NCBI GenBank assembly: GCA_024362935.1
Contig: JANCRA010000028.1
Coordinates: forward strand, 5,182,501-5,246,500
Length of the DNA: 64,000 nucleotides
Source: Setophaga petechia
Taxonomy: Eukaryota > Chordata > Aves > Passeriformes > Parulidae
Direction: 5' to 3'
Shown: piece after piece, positions 23,136 through 35,038 of the stretch
Layout of the letters: the number at the start of each line of letters is the position of its first letter
Numbering within the stretch: position 1 is the stretch's first letter
Position numbers and translations under genes: made by a program
The notes under the pieces: model-generated
Told to the model about the DNA's origin: nothing
What the model saw: the letters and a program-made list of their open reading frames with translations, nothing else
Databases searched by the model: none

Positions 23136-24815
23136 CCAGCCACCAACCCATTGCGGGCTGTCACGACTGGTCCTTGTTAGCAACTGCGGCTAAAGAAACC
23201 TCTTGGCAAAAGGGGAAATCAGAGTGTTCCCTCCTGCCTTGGCCAAGGTTTTGATGCCTCTCCTCCGTGTAGGTGGTTTTGTGTCTTCAAGCTCAGGCTG
23301 GAGTACTGCTAGGAGTGGCTTTAGCAAGGCGAGAAATGCAACAGTGAACCAACAGCTGCCCTTTCCAACTGACAAAGCAACTTGGGTTCACCTGAAGTGC
23401 CGCAAGGGCCCGTGTGTGCGTTCCAAGGGCCACCGGGTGGCAGGAACAGAGACCTCGCTCCTCTCCAAAGCTGTAGAACAATTAGCAGTGGCAAAATGTG
23501 ATTTTGGGTTAAGCCCTGACAAAATTGTTCCTCATTGGTCCCCAGAAATGGGAAGCTGGGCTGGGCCTTTGACCTGCTGGGACTGCAGCGTCGTCGGTCA
23601 TAGGCATGGAGCCCATGGGAAATGTTGAGGTGCTGGAGTCATTCCCATCATGCTGGGATCATTGTACCACCCCACACCACCCCACCACCCCCCCCAAAAA
23701 GAAAAAATCATGGTTTGCCCTGAAATGGCGGCTCCTCCTCACCCTGTTGGTCATTATGAGGGGACATTGGGCTCTGGCTGGGGGTGGAAATGCTCCCAAA
23801 GGGCCTTGAACTCCTGCGGGAATTGGGCCAGCAAGGAGGTGGCACTGACCCTTTCAGGGAATTGTGGGGAAAGAGAAGGTCTCCTCTGGGCCTCCTTTTG
23901 TCCAGGATGACAGAAACTGTGCTTGGAATGACCGCCTTTGTTTGTATTTACAGAACCTGAGACGCACAGTGAGTGCTTCTGGAGAGGAGGGAGGTGTGTG
24001 GGGTGTGCAGCCAACAAATAACGATGGTTAATAATGGTTTTGTTGACCAACACTGTAAAGGCCATTGCCATGGGCCTCATGGAGCTCATGGGCTCAGCAG
24101 CCACAGTCCCTGTGGAGATCAAGTCTGCCAGGCTCTCTGTGGGTGTCTGACACTCAGCTCAGCCCTCCGCGGCTCTGTAGCCCCGCCAGGGCCAGCAGGG
24201 TCCCGATGCCCAAAGGCACACAAAGCATCCTCCCAGCACAGGCTGAGCCACTCAGGGTGGCAGAATCCTGTGGCAATTCAGCTCTCTGAGCATCCTCTCT
24301 GCTTTTAGACGGTCCCAGTGCCCTTGTCCCACAGACATTGGCTCTGCCAAGTACCACTGCCTCCTCTAGGTGCTGACGGGCGTCAAACAGTGAAGGCACT
24401 GTGCTGTGAGGGACAGCGATCTTTTATTTGGGGTGGCTGGGGATAAGCTGGACCAGAATAAATAGCCATGAAATGTGGCTTTGGATGGGATTCATCCCGA
24501 TACGTCCCAGTGGGATCCCCTTCAAACATGTAGCCAAGGTCCTGAAAGCCCAAGGAGGTCCATGCTGGCTCAGGGCTCTCCAGCTGTATGTGACTTGAAA
24601 GGAAGGCTTTGGAACTATCCAGGAAACTCCATCCTTTCAATCAAACCATGATAGCAGGAAAAATGAAGGGAAGGTCATCGTGGGCACTACTGGGAAGTGA
24701 TGGAAAGACACAACAGCCAGCCATGGGGGGAGGCGGGGCCATGATGGCACACAGGGGAGGAGCCCTGCGGTGGGGCAGGTCTGTGGTGTCACACACTGTC
24801 CTGGCCACAGCACTG
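23136..24815. other. Spacer G4-G5, no convincing gene
   Basis: Same layout with the CAC form. A private G-to-A change (cacaacagcc) lies about 110 bases before the promoter. Confidence 0.6.
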
Positions 24816-24846
24816 TGACATCATTGTGCCTATATGCCTATATAAT
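24816..24846 (+). promoter_or_regulatory. G5 promoter: CRE-like site plus TATA box
   Basis: TGACATCA at 24816-24823 and TATATAAT at 24839-24846. Confidence 0.65.
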
Positions 24847-24881
24847 CCGGGCCAGCCCCCGCAGCTGCCAGTGCAGTTGCG

Positions 24882-27800
24882 ATGGTGCGTGCCGGAGCCA
24901 TGGGTGACGGTTACGCACCTTTGACTGCGCTTGTCCTGCTGCTGGCCGCCGTGGCTGTCTGCTGGGCCCTTGGCCTCTGGCAGCCATGGAGGCGGCAGGC
25001 AGGGACAGCCAAGAGGCGCAAGCGCCCCGGGGTCCGGCCCAGAGGCTCACGCAGGAACCGGGGAGCCCCTGCGGCTCCCAGGCCCTGCAGGCCTCGGGCC
25101 ACCCCTCGCAAGCGGCCAGGTGCTCCCGCCAGCACCCTGGGCAGCTCCTGCAGCTGCGGCCCCTGCGTGGCAGTGGGCCGAGAGCTGCAGGAACTGATGC
25201 AGCTGCTCTGGGCTGGCAGTGGGACATCTGAGCCGCTCTACTCTGGGATGTGGCGGGCCCTGTGGAAAGAGCTGCGGGAGCTGGTGAGGCGAGGCCACCT
25301 GCCCTGCTGTGGCTCGTCCCGCTCCCCCAGGCGCCGCCATCCCATGAGGAGGCAGCTCCCAGGAAGAGTCTCCGTCCCTGGGAGGGCCTCGAGCCTTGCA
25401 AGGATGGCACGGCAGACGACACCCGCCATCCTTGCAAGAAGCTCAGGCTGTCAGAGATCCTCCATCCTGCCAGGAGCCTCGGCTACCTCTGACAGCCTCC
25501 ATCCTCCAGAGAGGCTCAGTGAGACCTGTCAGCCTGCAGCAAGTGCAGAGCCCGCGGACAGGTCTCCCGGCTCCCTTGGACCCCTGGACTTGGACAAGAC
25601 GGGCGCAACCCTGAGCGTTGTCGTGGCCAGGGAAAGCCCGCGAGTCCAAGTGGGAGCCCAGCCCGATGCAGGGGAGCCATCTCAGGAGCAGGTGGCTCGG
25701 GAGCAGCAAGCGTCCTGCAGCCGGCACTTGTCGGCCCACAGCTGCCAGGACGCTGTGCCGGCTGTGCCAGCGGGCTGCAGCCCGTGCCGGGTGGAGGAGA
25801 CGAGCCTCGAGACACCTGGGCACCTCCATCTCGAGGAAGCTGCTCCGAGACAGCCACCGACTGCCAAGGAGGCCCTAATAGAAGGTGAGATCTTCTGAGG
25901 AGCTGTCTGCAGCTCCCCTGGGGCTCTTCAGGGCCATTGCCAGGCCAGGCCCTCTGAGAGCAGCCTAGTCCCTGGCTGTTCTCAGTGCCTCTGATGGCTT
26001 CAAAAATCCCCTGCGTGGTTTGCAGCTGCTCCTGGGACCCCCCTGCGCGACAGCTCGGGCTGCAGCCCCGGCCGCGCACAAGAGCAGAGCGCAGGCCACG
26101 AGGCCGGGGCCAGCGCCGGTGCCGCCGTGCCCCCCTGCAGCGGGGCTCCTGCAGCCGCCTGTGCGCGCTGCCCGGGCCCGGCCGTGCCGCTCGCCAGCCC
26201 CTCGGCTGCAGGGCGGTGGCCGCTGCCCGGCGCGCGGCAGGGAGCAGGTGAGAGCAGCGCGGCCCGCGGGGGCCGGCCCCTGCCCTGGCGGGTACTGGGC
26301 GGGGGGGGGTTCCTGGGCGCAGCGCTGACGCCTCGCTCTCGGCCTTTTGCAGGGCAAAAGAAGGAGCTGCAGGAGCTCTACCAGCTGGGCCCGCAGCTGG
26401 GCAGGGGCGGCTTCGGCACCGTTTTCGCGGGCAGCCGCCTGGCGGACGGTAGCCCGGTAAGTGGGCGGCACTGGCGGGCGCGGGCGGAGGCTCCGGGCCG
26501 GGGCTGGGCGGGGCTGGAGCTCAGCCCCCTGTGTCCGTGCCTTGCAGGTGGCTCTCAAGCGCGTGGCCCGGGAGAGCGTCCTGCGTTGGGACGAGCGCGT
26601 GAGTGAGCGGGGCCAGCGGGCCGGGGCGGGCCGGGGCGGGCAGGGATAAAGCCGGGGAGGGCCCCGAGGGAGGGCGCCGAGGCACGGCGGGGGCGGCGGG
26701 CGTGGGCTCAGCGCGCGAGGCGGAGCACGGCGGGCCCGCGGATGCCGAACGCCGGGGCCGGCTCCAGACGGGGGGACAGCTGCCAAGCGTGCCCTGGGCG
26801 GGAGGGATCCCGAGCAGCACGGAGGCTGCCCGAGGGGGCACCGGGGCATGCCGGGCAGGGGGCAGTGGAGGCACAGAGCAGCACCAGGCCTAGCGCAGGC
26901 AATGTCTCGTCCTCGCAGCCCGACGGCACCCGTGTTCCGCTGGAGATCGTGCTGATGGAGAAGGTGGGCTCCGGCTGCCGCAGCATCATCCAGCTCCTGG
27001 ACTGGTTCGAGCTGCCTGACAGCTTCGTGCTGGTCCTGGAGCGTCCGGGGCGATCGCGGGATCTGCTGGAGCTGCTGCGGGAGCAGCAGTTCCTGAGCGA
27101 GGAGGCGGCGCGCTGGCTTTTCTGCCAGGTGCTGGAGGCCGTGTGGCACTGCACCGCCTGCGGCGTCTGGCACGGCGACATCAAGGCGGAGAACCTCCTC
27201 GTGGACCCGGACACTGGCAGCCTGAAGCTCATCGACTTCGGTTGCGGCACCTTCTTCCACGGCCACACCTGCAGGGATGTTGCCGGTGAGCCCGCGGCCC
27301 GGGCCCTGCTGCCTCTGCCAGGCACTGCACCGTGCCATTCCCTCCTGGGCTGTGGGTGCGGCATTCAGCCGGCTGCCGGCTGCCCTGTGCCCCGGGGCAG
27401 GTGCTGTGCCCCAGGAGCCGGCTGCTGGCCTTGCCGACAGAGGGGGGGCTGCAAAAGCCAGGCCCTGGCCCCTCGGCTTGGCAGGCCTGCTTGGGCTTGG
27501 GCCGCTCTTCTGGCCTTCTCTGCCTTGCAGAGCGCTTTCCTGGCTTTGGCCAATTGCCTGCGGGTGCCGGGTGGCCTTGGGGGAAGTTGTGGCCGCAGGT
27601 GCGGGCCCTGCCTCTGGCAGGAGGCCGGCGCCAGGCTCTGGAAGGCAGCAGCCTGCGCCCGACCAGCGCCGCCTGTCTCCCCTAGGAACACGGATGTACT
27701 GCTCGCCCGAGTGGATCCGCCTGGGCTCCTACCGCAAGGAGCCGGCGACCATCTGGTCCCTGGGCGTGCTGCTCTATGTCATGGTCTGCGGGTGCTTCCC

Positions 27801-28145
27801 CTTCCGGGACGACCATGACATCGTGTGGGGGCAGCTCTTCTTCTGGCGGCAGGTGTCTCCAGGTTGGTGTGGGCCTCAAGCACGCTGGGCTGGAGGAGGT
27901 GGCCGTGTCCTGCCGTGCCGCTGTCCCGCCAAGGGCAGCTCTGAGCACTCGCAGCCTGGCCCGGCTTCTGCGGGCACTGCCGGGCGCGGCCGGGCAGGAG
28001 CCTCGTGCCAGTGAGCGGCGCTTTCTGCCTTCTCTCCCCAGAGTGCCAGCACCTGATCACCTGGTGTTTGGGCAAGCACCCCCTGGACCGGGCCAATCTG
28101 GAGGACATCTGGCGCCACCCTTGGGTGTGGGGCGGGCGCCTTTGA
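24882..28145 (+). CDS. G5: PIM-like kinase, complete
   Basis: Exons: 24882-25884, 26026-26247, 26353-26456, 26548-26598, 26919-27285, 27686-27862, 28042-28145; 675 residues, open. It is a mosaic: exon 1 has Ala 43, Lys for Asn at 239 and Ala for Pro at 328 (found again in G9), exon 5 has Pro 557, and exons 6-7 have Ser 597, Arg 599 and Arg 674 as in G2-G4. This suggests a recombination breakpoint between exon 5 codon 557 and exon 6. Confidence 0.88.
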
Positions 28146-28208
28146 TGCCCGGCTGGAGCCCCTGCAGCACCCAGTCACCGAGTCCCACGCAGGACCGAGG
28201 GCCGGAAA

Positions 28209-28214
28209 AATAAA
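28209..28214 (+). terminator. Polyadenylation signal of G5
   Basis: AATAAA 64 bases downstream of the G5 stop codon. Confidence 0.8.
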
Positions 28215-29894
28215 CCAGCCACCAACCCATTGCGGGCTGTCACGACTGGTCCTTGTTAGCAACTGCGGCTAAAGAAACCTCTTGGCAAAAGGGGAAATCA
28301 GAGTGTTCCCTCCTGCCTTGGCCAAGGTTTTGATGCCTCTCCTCCGTGTAGGTGGTTTTGTGTCTTCAAGCTCAGGCTGGAGTACTGCTAGGAGTGGCTT
28401 TAGCAAGGCGAGAAATGCAACAGTGAACCAACAGCTGCCCTTTCCAACTGACAAAGCAACTTGGGTTCACCTGAAGTGCCGCAAGGGCCCGTGTGTGCGT
28501 TCCAAGGGCCACCGGGTGGCAGGAACAGAGACCTCGCTCCTCTCCAAAGCTGTAGAACAATTAGCAGTGGCAAAATGTGATTTTGGGTTAAGCCCTGACA
28601 AAATTGTTCCTCATTGGTCCCCAGAAATGGGAAGCTGGGCTGGGCCTTTGACCTGCTGGGACTGCAGCGTCGTCGGTCATAGGCATGGAGCCCATGGGAA
28701 ATGTTGAGGTGCTGGAGTCATTCCCATCATGCTGGGATCATTGTACCACCCCACACCACCCCACCACCCCCCCCAAAAAGAAAAAATCATGGTTTGCCCT
28801 GAAATGGCGGCTCCTCCTCACCCTGTTGGTCATTATGAGGGGACATTGGGCTCTGGCTGGGGGTGGAAATGCTCCCAAAGGGCCTTGAACTCCTGCGGGA
28901 ATTGGGCCAGCAAGGAGGTGGCACTGACCCTTTCAGGGAATTGTGGGGAAAGAGAAGGTCTCCTCTGGGCCTCCTTTTGTCCAGGATGACAGAAACTGTG
29001 CTTGGAATGACCGCCTTTGTTTGTATTTACAGAACCTGAGACGCACAGTGAGTGCTTCTGGAGAGGAGGGAGGTGTGTGGGGTGTGCAGCCAACAAATAA
29101 CGATGGTTAATAATGGTTTTGTTGACCAACACTGTAAAGGCCATTGCCATGGGCCTCATGGAGCTCATGGGCTCAGCAGCCACAGTCCCTGTGGAGATCA
29201 AGTCTGCCAGGCTCTCTGTGGGTGTCTGACACTCAGCTCAGCCCTCCGCGGCTCTGTAGCCCCGCCAGGGCCAGCAGGGTCCCGATGCCCAAAGGCACAC
29301 AAAGCATCCTCCCAGCACAGGCTGAGCCACTCAGGGTGGCAGAATCCTGTGGCAATTCAGCTCTCTGAGCATCCTCTCTGCTTTTAGACGGTCCCAGTGC
29401 CCTTGTCCCACAGACATTGGCTCTGCCAAGTACCACTGCCTCCTCTAGGTGCTGACGGGCGTCAAACAGTGAAGGCACTGTGCTGTGAGGGACAGCGATC
29501 TTTTATTTGGGGTGGCTGGGGATAAGCTGGACCAGAATAAATAGCCATGAAATGTGGCTTTGGATGGGATTCATCCCGATACGTCCCAGTGGGATCCCCT
29601 TCAAACATGTAGCCAAGGTCCTGAAAGCCCAAGGAGGTCCATGCTGGCTCAGGGCTCTCCAGCTGTATGTGACTTGAAAGGAAGGCTTTGGAACTATCCA
29701 GGAAACTCCATCCTTTCAATCAAACCATGATAGCAGGAAAAATGAAGGGAAGGTCATCGTGGGCACTACTGGGAAGTGATGGAAAGACACAGCAGCCAGC
29801 CATGGGGGGAGGCGGGGCCATGATGGCACACAGGGGAGGAGCCCTGCGGTGGGGCAGGTCTGTGGTGTCACACACTGTCCTGGCCACAGCACTG
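28215..29894. other. Spacer G5-G6, no convincing gene
   Basis: Same layout with the CAC form. I noticed no private change. Confidence 0.6.
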
Positions 29895-29925
29895 TGACAT
29901 CATTGTGCCTATATGCCTATATAAT
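29895..29925 (+). promoter_or_regulatory. G6 promoter: CRE-like site plus TATA box
   Basis: TGACATCA at 29895-29902 and TATATAAT at 29918-29925. It is intact although the gene is frameshifted, so the copy may still be transcribed. Confidence 0.65.
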
Positions 29926-29960
29926 CCGGGCCAGCCCCCGCAGCTGCCAGTGCAGTTGCG

Positions 29961-32900
29961 ATGGTGCGTGCCGGAGCCATGGGTGACGGTTACGCACCTT
30001 TGACTGCGCTTGTCCTGCTGCTGGCCGCCGTGGCTGTCTGCTGGGCCCTTGGCCTCTGGCAGCCATGGAGGCGGCAGGCAAGGACACCCAAGAGGCGCAA
30101 GCGCCCCGGGGTCCGGCCCAGAGGCTCACGCAGGAACCGGGGAGCCCCTGCGGCTCCCAGGCCCTGCAGGCCTCGGGCCACCCCTCGCAAGCGGCCAGGT
30201 GCTCCCGCCAGCACCCTGGGCAGCTCCTGCAGCTGCGGCCCCTACGTGGCAGTGGGCCGAGAGCTGCAGGAACTGATGCAGCTGCTCTGGGCTGGCAGTG
30301 GGACATCTGAGCCGCTCTACTCTGGGATGTGGCGGGCCCTGTGGAAAGAGCTGCGGGAGCTGGTGAGGCGAGGCCACCTGCCCTGCTGTGGCTCGTCCCG
30401 CTCCCCCAGGCGCCGCCATCCCATGAGGAGGCAGCTCCCAGGAAGAGTCTCCGTCCCTGGGAGGGCCTCGAGCCTTGCAAGGATGGCACGGCAGACGACA
30501 CCCGCCATCCTTGCAAGAAGCTCAGGCTGTCAGAGATCCTCCATCCTGCCAGGAGCCTCGGCTACCTCTGACAGCCTCCATCCTCCAGAGAGGCTCAGTG
30601 AGACCTGTCAGCCTGCAGCAAGTGCAGAGCCCGCGGACAGGTCTCCCGGCTCCCTTGGACCCCTGGACTTGGACAACACGGGCGCAACCCTGAGCGTTGT
30701 CGTGGCCAGGGAAAGCCCGCGAGTCCAAGTGGGAGCCCAGCCCGATGCAGGGGAGCCATCTCAGGAGCAGGTGGCTCGGGAGCAGCAAGCGTCCTGCAGC
30801 CGGCACTTGTCGGCCCACAGCTGCCAGGACGCTGTGCCGGCTGTGCCAGCGGGCTGCAGCCCGTGCCGGGTGGAGGAGACGAGCCTCGAGACACCTGGGC
30901 ACCTCCATCTCGAGGAAGCTGCTCCGAGACAGCCACCGACTCCCAAGGAGGCCCTAATAGAAGGTGAGATCTTCTGAGGAGCTGTCTGCAGCTCCCCTGG
31001 GGCTCTTCAGGGCCATTGCCAGGCCAGGCCCTCTGAGAGCAGCCTAGTCCCTGACTGTTCTCAGTGCCTCTGATGGCTTCAAAAATCCCCTGCGTGGTTT
31101 GCAGCTGCTCCTGGGACCCCCCTGCGCGACAGCTCGGGCTGCAGCCCCGGCCGCGCACAAGAGCAGAGCGCAGGCCACGAGGCCGGGGCCAGCGCCGGTG
31201 CCGCCGTGCCCCCCTGCAGCGGGGCTCCTGCAGCCGCCTGTGCGCGCTGCCCGGGCCCGGCCGTGCCGCTCGCCAGCCCCTCGGCTGCAGGGCGGTGGCC
31301 GCTGCCCGGCGCGCGGCAGGGAGCAGGTGAGAGCAGCGCGGCCCGCGGGGGCCGGCCCCTGCCCTGGCGGGTACTGGGCGGGGGGGGGTTCCTGGGCGCA
31401 GCGCTGACGCCTCGCTCTCGGCCTTTTGCAGGGCAAAAGAAGGAGCTGCAGGAGCTCTACCAGCTGGGCCCGCAGCTGGGCAGGGGCGGCTTCGGCACCG
31501 TTTTCGCGGGCAGCCGCCTGGCGGACGGTAGCCCGGTAAGTGGGCGGCACTGGCGGGCGCGGGCGGAGGCTCCGGGCCGGGGCTGGGCGGGTCTGGAGCT
31601 CAGCCCCCTGTGTCCGTGCCTTGCAGGTGGCTCTCAAGCGCGTGGCCCGGGAGAGCGTCCTGCGTTGGGACGAGCGCGTGAGTGAGCGGGGCCAGCGGGC
31701 CGGGGCGGGCCGGGGCGGGCAGGGATAAGGCCGGGGAGGGCCCCGAGGGAGGGCGCCGAGGCACGGCGGGGGCGGCGGGCGTGGGCTCAGCGCGCGAGGC
31801 GGAGCACGGCGGGCCCGCGGATGCCGAACGCCGGGGCCGGCTCCAGGCGGGGGGACAGCTGCCAAGCGTGCCCTGGGCGGGAGGGATCCCGAGCAGCACG
31901 GAGGCTGCCCGAGGGGGCACCGGGGCATGCCGGGCAGGGGGCAGTGGAGGCACAGAGCAGCACCAGGCCTAGCGCAGGCAATGTCTCGTCCTCGCAGCCC
32001 GACGGCACCCGTGTTCCGCTGGAGATCGTGCTGATGGAGAAGGTGGGCTCCGGCTGCCGCAGCATCATCCAGCTCCTGGACTGGTTCGAGCTGCCTGACA
32101 GCTTCGTGCTGGTCCTGGAGCGTCCGGAGCGGTCGCGGGATCTGCTGGAGCTGCTGCGGGAGCAGCAGTTCCTGAGCGAGGAGGCGGCGCGCTGGCTTTT
32201 CTGCCAGGTCTGGAGGCCGTGTGGCACTGCACCGCCTGCGGCGTCTGGCACGGCGACATCAAGGCGGAGAACCTCCTCGTGGATCCGGACACTGGCAGCC
32301 TGAAGCTCATCGACTTCGGTTGCGGCACCTTCTTCCACGGCCACACCTGCAGGGATGTTGCCGGTGAGCCCGCGGCCCGGGCCCTGCTGCCTCTGCCAGG
32401 CACTGCACCGTGCCATTCCCTCCTGGGCTGTGGGTGCGGCATTCAGCCGGCTGCCGGCTGCCCTGTGCCCCGGGGCAGGTGCTGTGCCCCAGGAGCCGGC
32501 TGCTGGCCTTGCCGACAGAGGGGGGGCTGCAAAAGCCAGGCCCTGGCCCCTCGGCTTGGCAGGCCTGCTTGGGCTTGGGCCGCTCTTCTGGCCTTCTCTG
32601 CCTTGCAGAGCGCTTTCCTGGCTTTGGCCAATTGCCTGCGGGTGCCGGGTGGCCTTGGGGGAAGTTGTGGCCGCAGGTGCGGGCCCTGCCTCTGGCAGGA
32701 GGCCGGCGCCAGGCTCTGGAAGGCAGCAGCCTGCGCCCGACCAGTGCCGCCTTTCTCCCCTAGGAACACGGATGTACTGCTCGCCCGAGTGGATCCGCCT
32801 GGGCTTCTACCACAAGGAGCCGGCTACCATCTGGTCCCTGGGCGTGCTGCTCTATGTCATGGTCTGCGGGTGCTTCCCCTTCCGGGACGACCATGACATT

Positions 32901-33223
32901 GTGTGGGGGCAGCTCTTCTTCTGGCGGCAGGTGTCTCCAGGTTGGTGTGGGCCTCAAGCACGCTGGGCTGGAGGAGGTGGCCGTGTCCTGCCGTGCCGCT
33001 GTCCCGCCAAGGGCAGCTCTGAGCACTCGCAGCCTGGCCCGGCTTCTGCGGGCACTGCCGGGCGCGGCCGGGCAGGAGCCTCGTGCCAGTGAGCGGCGCT
33101 TTCTGCCTTCTCTCCCCAGAGTGCCAGCACCTGATCACCTGGTGTTTGGGCAAGCACCCCCTGGACCGGGCCAATCTGGAGGACATCTGGCGCCACCCTT
33201 GGGTGTGGGGCGGGCACCTTTGA
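29961..33223 (+). pseudogene. G6: PIM-like kinase copy frameshifted in exon 5
   Basis: Exon-equivalents: 29961-30963, 31105-31326, 31432-31535, 31627-31677, 31998-32363, 32764-32940, 33120-33223. One base is missing at 32209/32210 (CAGGTCTGG for CAGGTGCTGG), after codon 531. The frame then runs 30 foreign residues to TGA at 32301-32303, giving a 561-residue product with the N-terminal half and kinase N-lobe but no catalytic loop or DFG. Exon 1 has Arg 41, Pro 43 and Tyr 95, shared only with G9. Hinge codon 504 is Glu, as in canonical PIM kinases; all other copies have Gly. It could make a truncated protein. Confidence 0.82.
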
Positions 33224-33286
33224 TGCCCGGCTGGAGCCCCTGCAGCACCCAGTCACCGAGTCCCACGCAGGACCGAGGGCCGGAAA

Positions 33287-33292
33287 AATAAA
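33287..33292 (+). terminator. Polyadenylation signal of G6
   Basis: AATAAA 64 bases downstream of the original stop position of G6. Confidence 0.8.
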
Positions 33293-34972
33293 CCAGCCAC
33301 CAACCCATTGCGGGCTGTCACGACTGGTCCTTGTTAGCAACTGCGGCTAAAGAAACCTCTTGGCAAAAGGGGAAATCAGAGTGTTCCCTCCTGCCTTGGC
33401 CAAGGTTTTGATGCCTCTCCTCCGTGTAGGTGGTTTTGTGTCTTCAAGCTCAGGCTGGAGTACTGCTAGGAGTGGCTTTAGCAAGGCGAGAAATGCAACA
33501 GTGAACCAACAGCTGCCCTTTCCAACTGACAAAGCAACTTGGGTTCACCTGAAGTGCCGCAAGGGCCCGTGTGTGCGTTCCAAGGGCCACCGGGTGGCAG
33601 GAACAGAGACCTCGCTCCTCTCCAAAGCTGTAGAACAATTAGCAGTGGCAAAATGTGATTTTGGGTTAAGCCCTGACAAAATTGTTCCTCATTGGTCCCC
33701 AGAAATGGGAAGCTGGGCTGGGCCTTTGACCTGCTGGGACTGCAGCGTCGTCGGTCATAGGCATGGAGCCCATGGGAAATGTTGAGGTGCTGGAGTCATT
33801 CCCATCATGCTGGGATCATTGTACCACCCCACACCACCCCACCACCCCCCCCAAAAAGAAAAAATCATGGTTTGCCCTGAAATGGCGGCTCCTCCTCACC
33901 CTGTTGGTCATTATGAGGGGACATTGGGCTCTGGCTGGGGGTGGAAATGCTCCCAAAGGGCCTTGAACTCCTGCGGGAATTGGGCCAGCAAGGAGGTGGC
34001 ACTGACCCTTTCAGGGAATTGTGGGGAAAGAGAAGGTCTCCTCTGGGCCTCCTTTTGTCCAGGATGACAGAAACTGTGCTTGGAATGACCGCCTTTGTTT
34101 GTATTTACAGAACCTGAGACGCACAGTGAGTGCTTCTGGAGAGGAGGGAGGTGTGTGGGGTGTGCAGCCAACAAATAACGATGGTTAATAATGGTTTTGT
34201 TGACCAACACTGTAAAGGCCATTGCCATGGGCCTCATGGAGCTCATGGGCTCAGCAGCCACAGTCCCTGTGGAGATCAAGTCTGCCAGGCTCTCTGTGGG
34301 TGTCTGACACTCAGCTCAGCCCTCCGCGGCTCTGTAGCCCCGCCAGGGCCAGCAGGGTCCCGATGCCCAAAGGCACACAAAGCATCCTCCCAGCACAGGC
34401 TGAGCCACTCAGGGTGGCAGAATCCTGTGGCAATTCAGCTCTCTGAGCATCCTCTCTGCTTTTAGACGGTCCCAGTGCCCTTGTCCCACAGACATTGGCT
34501 CTGCCAAGTACCACTGCCTCCTCTAGGTGCTGACGGGCGTCAAACAGTGAAGGCACTGTGCTGTGAGGGACAGCGATCTTTTATTTGGGGTGGCTGGGGA
34601 TAAGCTGGACCAGAATAAATAGCCATGAAATGTGGCTTTGGATGGGATTCATCCCGATACGTCCCAGTGGGATCCCCTTCAAACATGTAGCCAAGGTCCT
34701 GAAAGCCCAAGGAGGTCCATGCTGGCTCAAGGCTCTCCAGCTGTATGTGACTTGAAAGGAAGGCTTTGGAACTATCCAGGAAACTCCATCCTTTCAATCA
34801 AACCATGATAGCAGGAAAAATGAAGGGAAGGTCATCGTGGGCACTACTGGGAAGTGATGGAAAGACACAGCAGCCAGCCATGGGGGGAGGCGGGGCCATG
34901 ATGGCACACAGGGGAGGAGCCCTGCGGTGGGGCAGGTCTGTGGTGTCACACACTGTCCTGGCCACAGCACTG
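33293..34972. other. Spacer G6-G7, no convincing gene
   Basis: Same layout with the CAC form. It has ctcaaggctc where most copies read ctcagggctc, a marker shared with the spacers after G9 and G10, which also follow frameshifted genes. Confidence 0.6.
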
Positions 34973-35003
34973 TGACATCATTGTGCCTATATGCCTATAT
35001 AAT
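34973..35003 (+). promoter_or_regulatory. G7 promoter: CRE-like site plus TATA box
   Basis: TGACATCA at 34973-34980 and TATATAAT at 34996-35003. Confidence 0.65.
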
Positions 35004-35038
35004 CCGGGCCAGCCCCCGCAGCTGCCAGTGCAGTTGCG

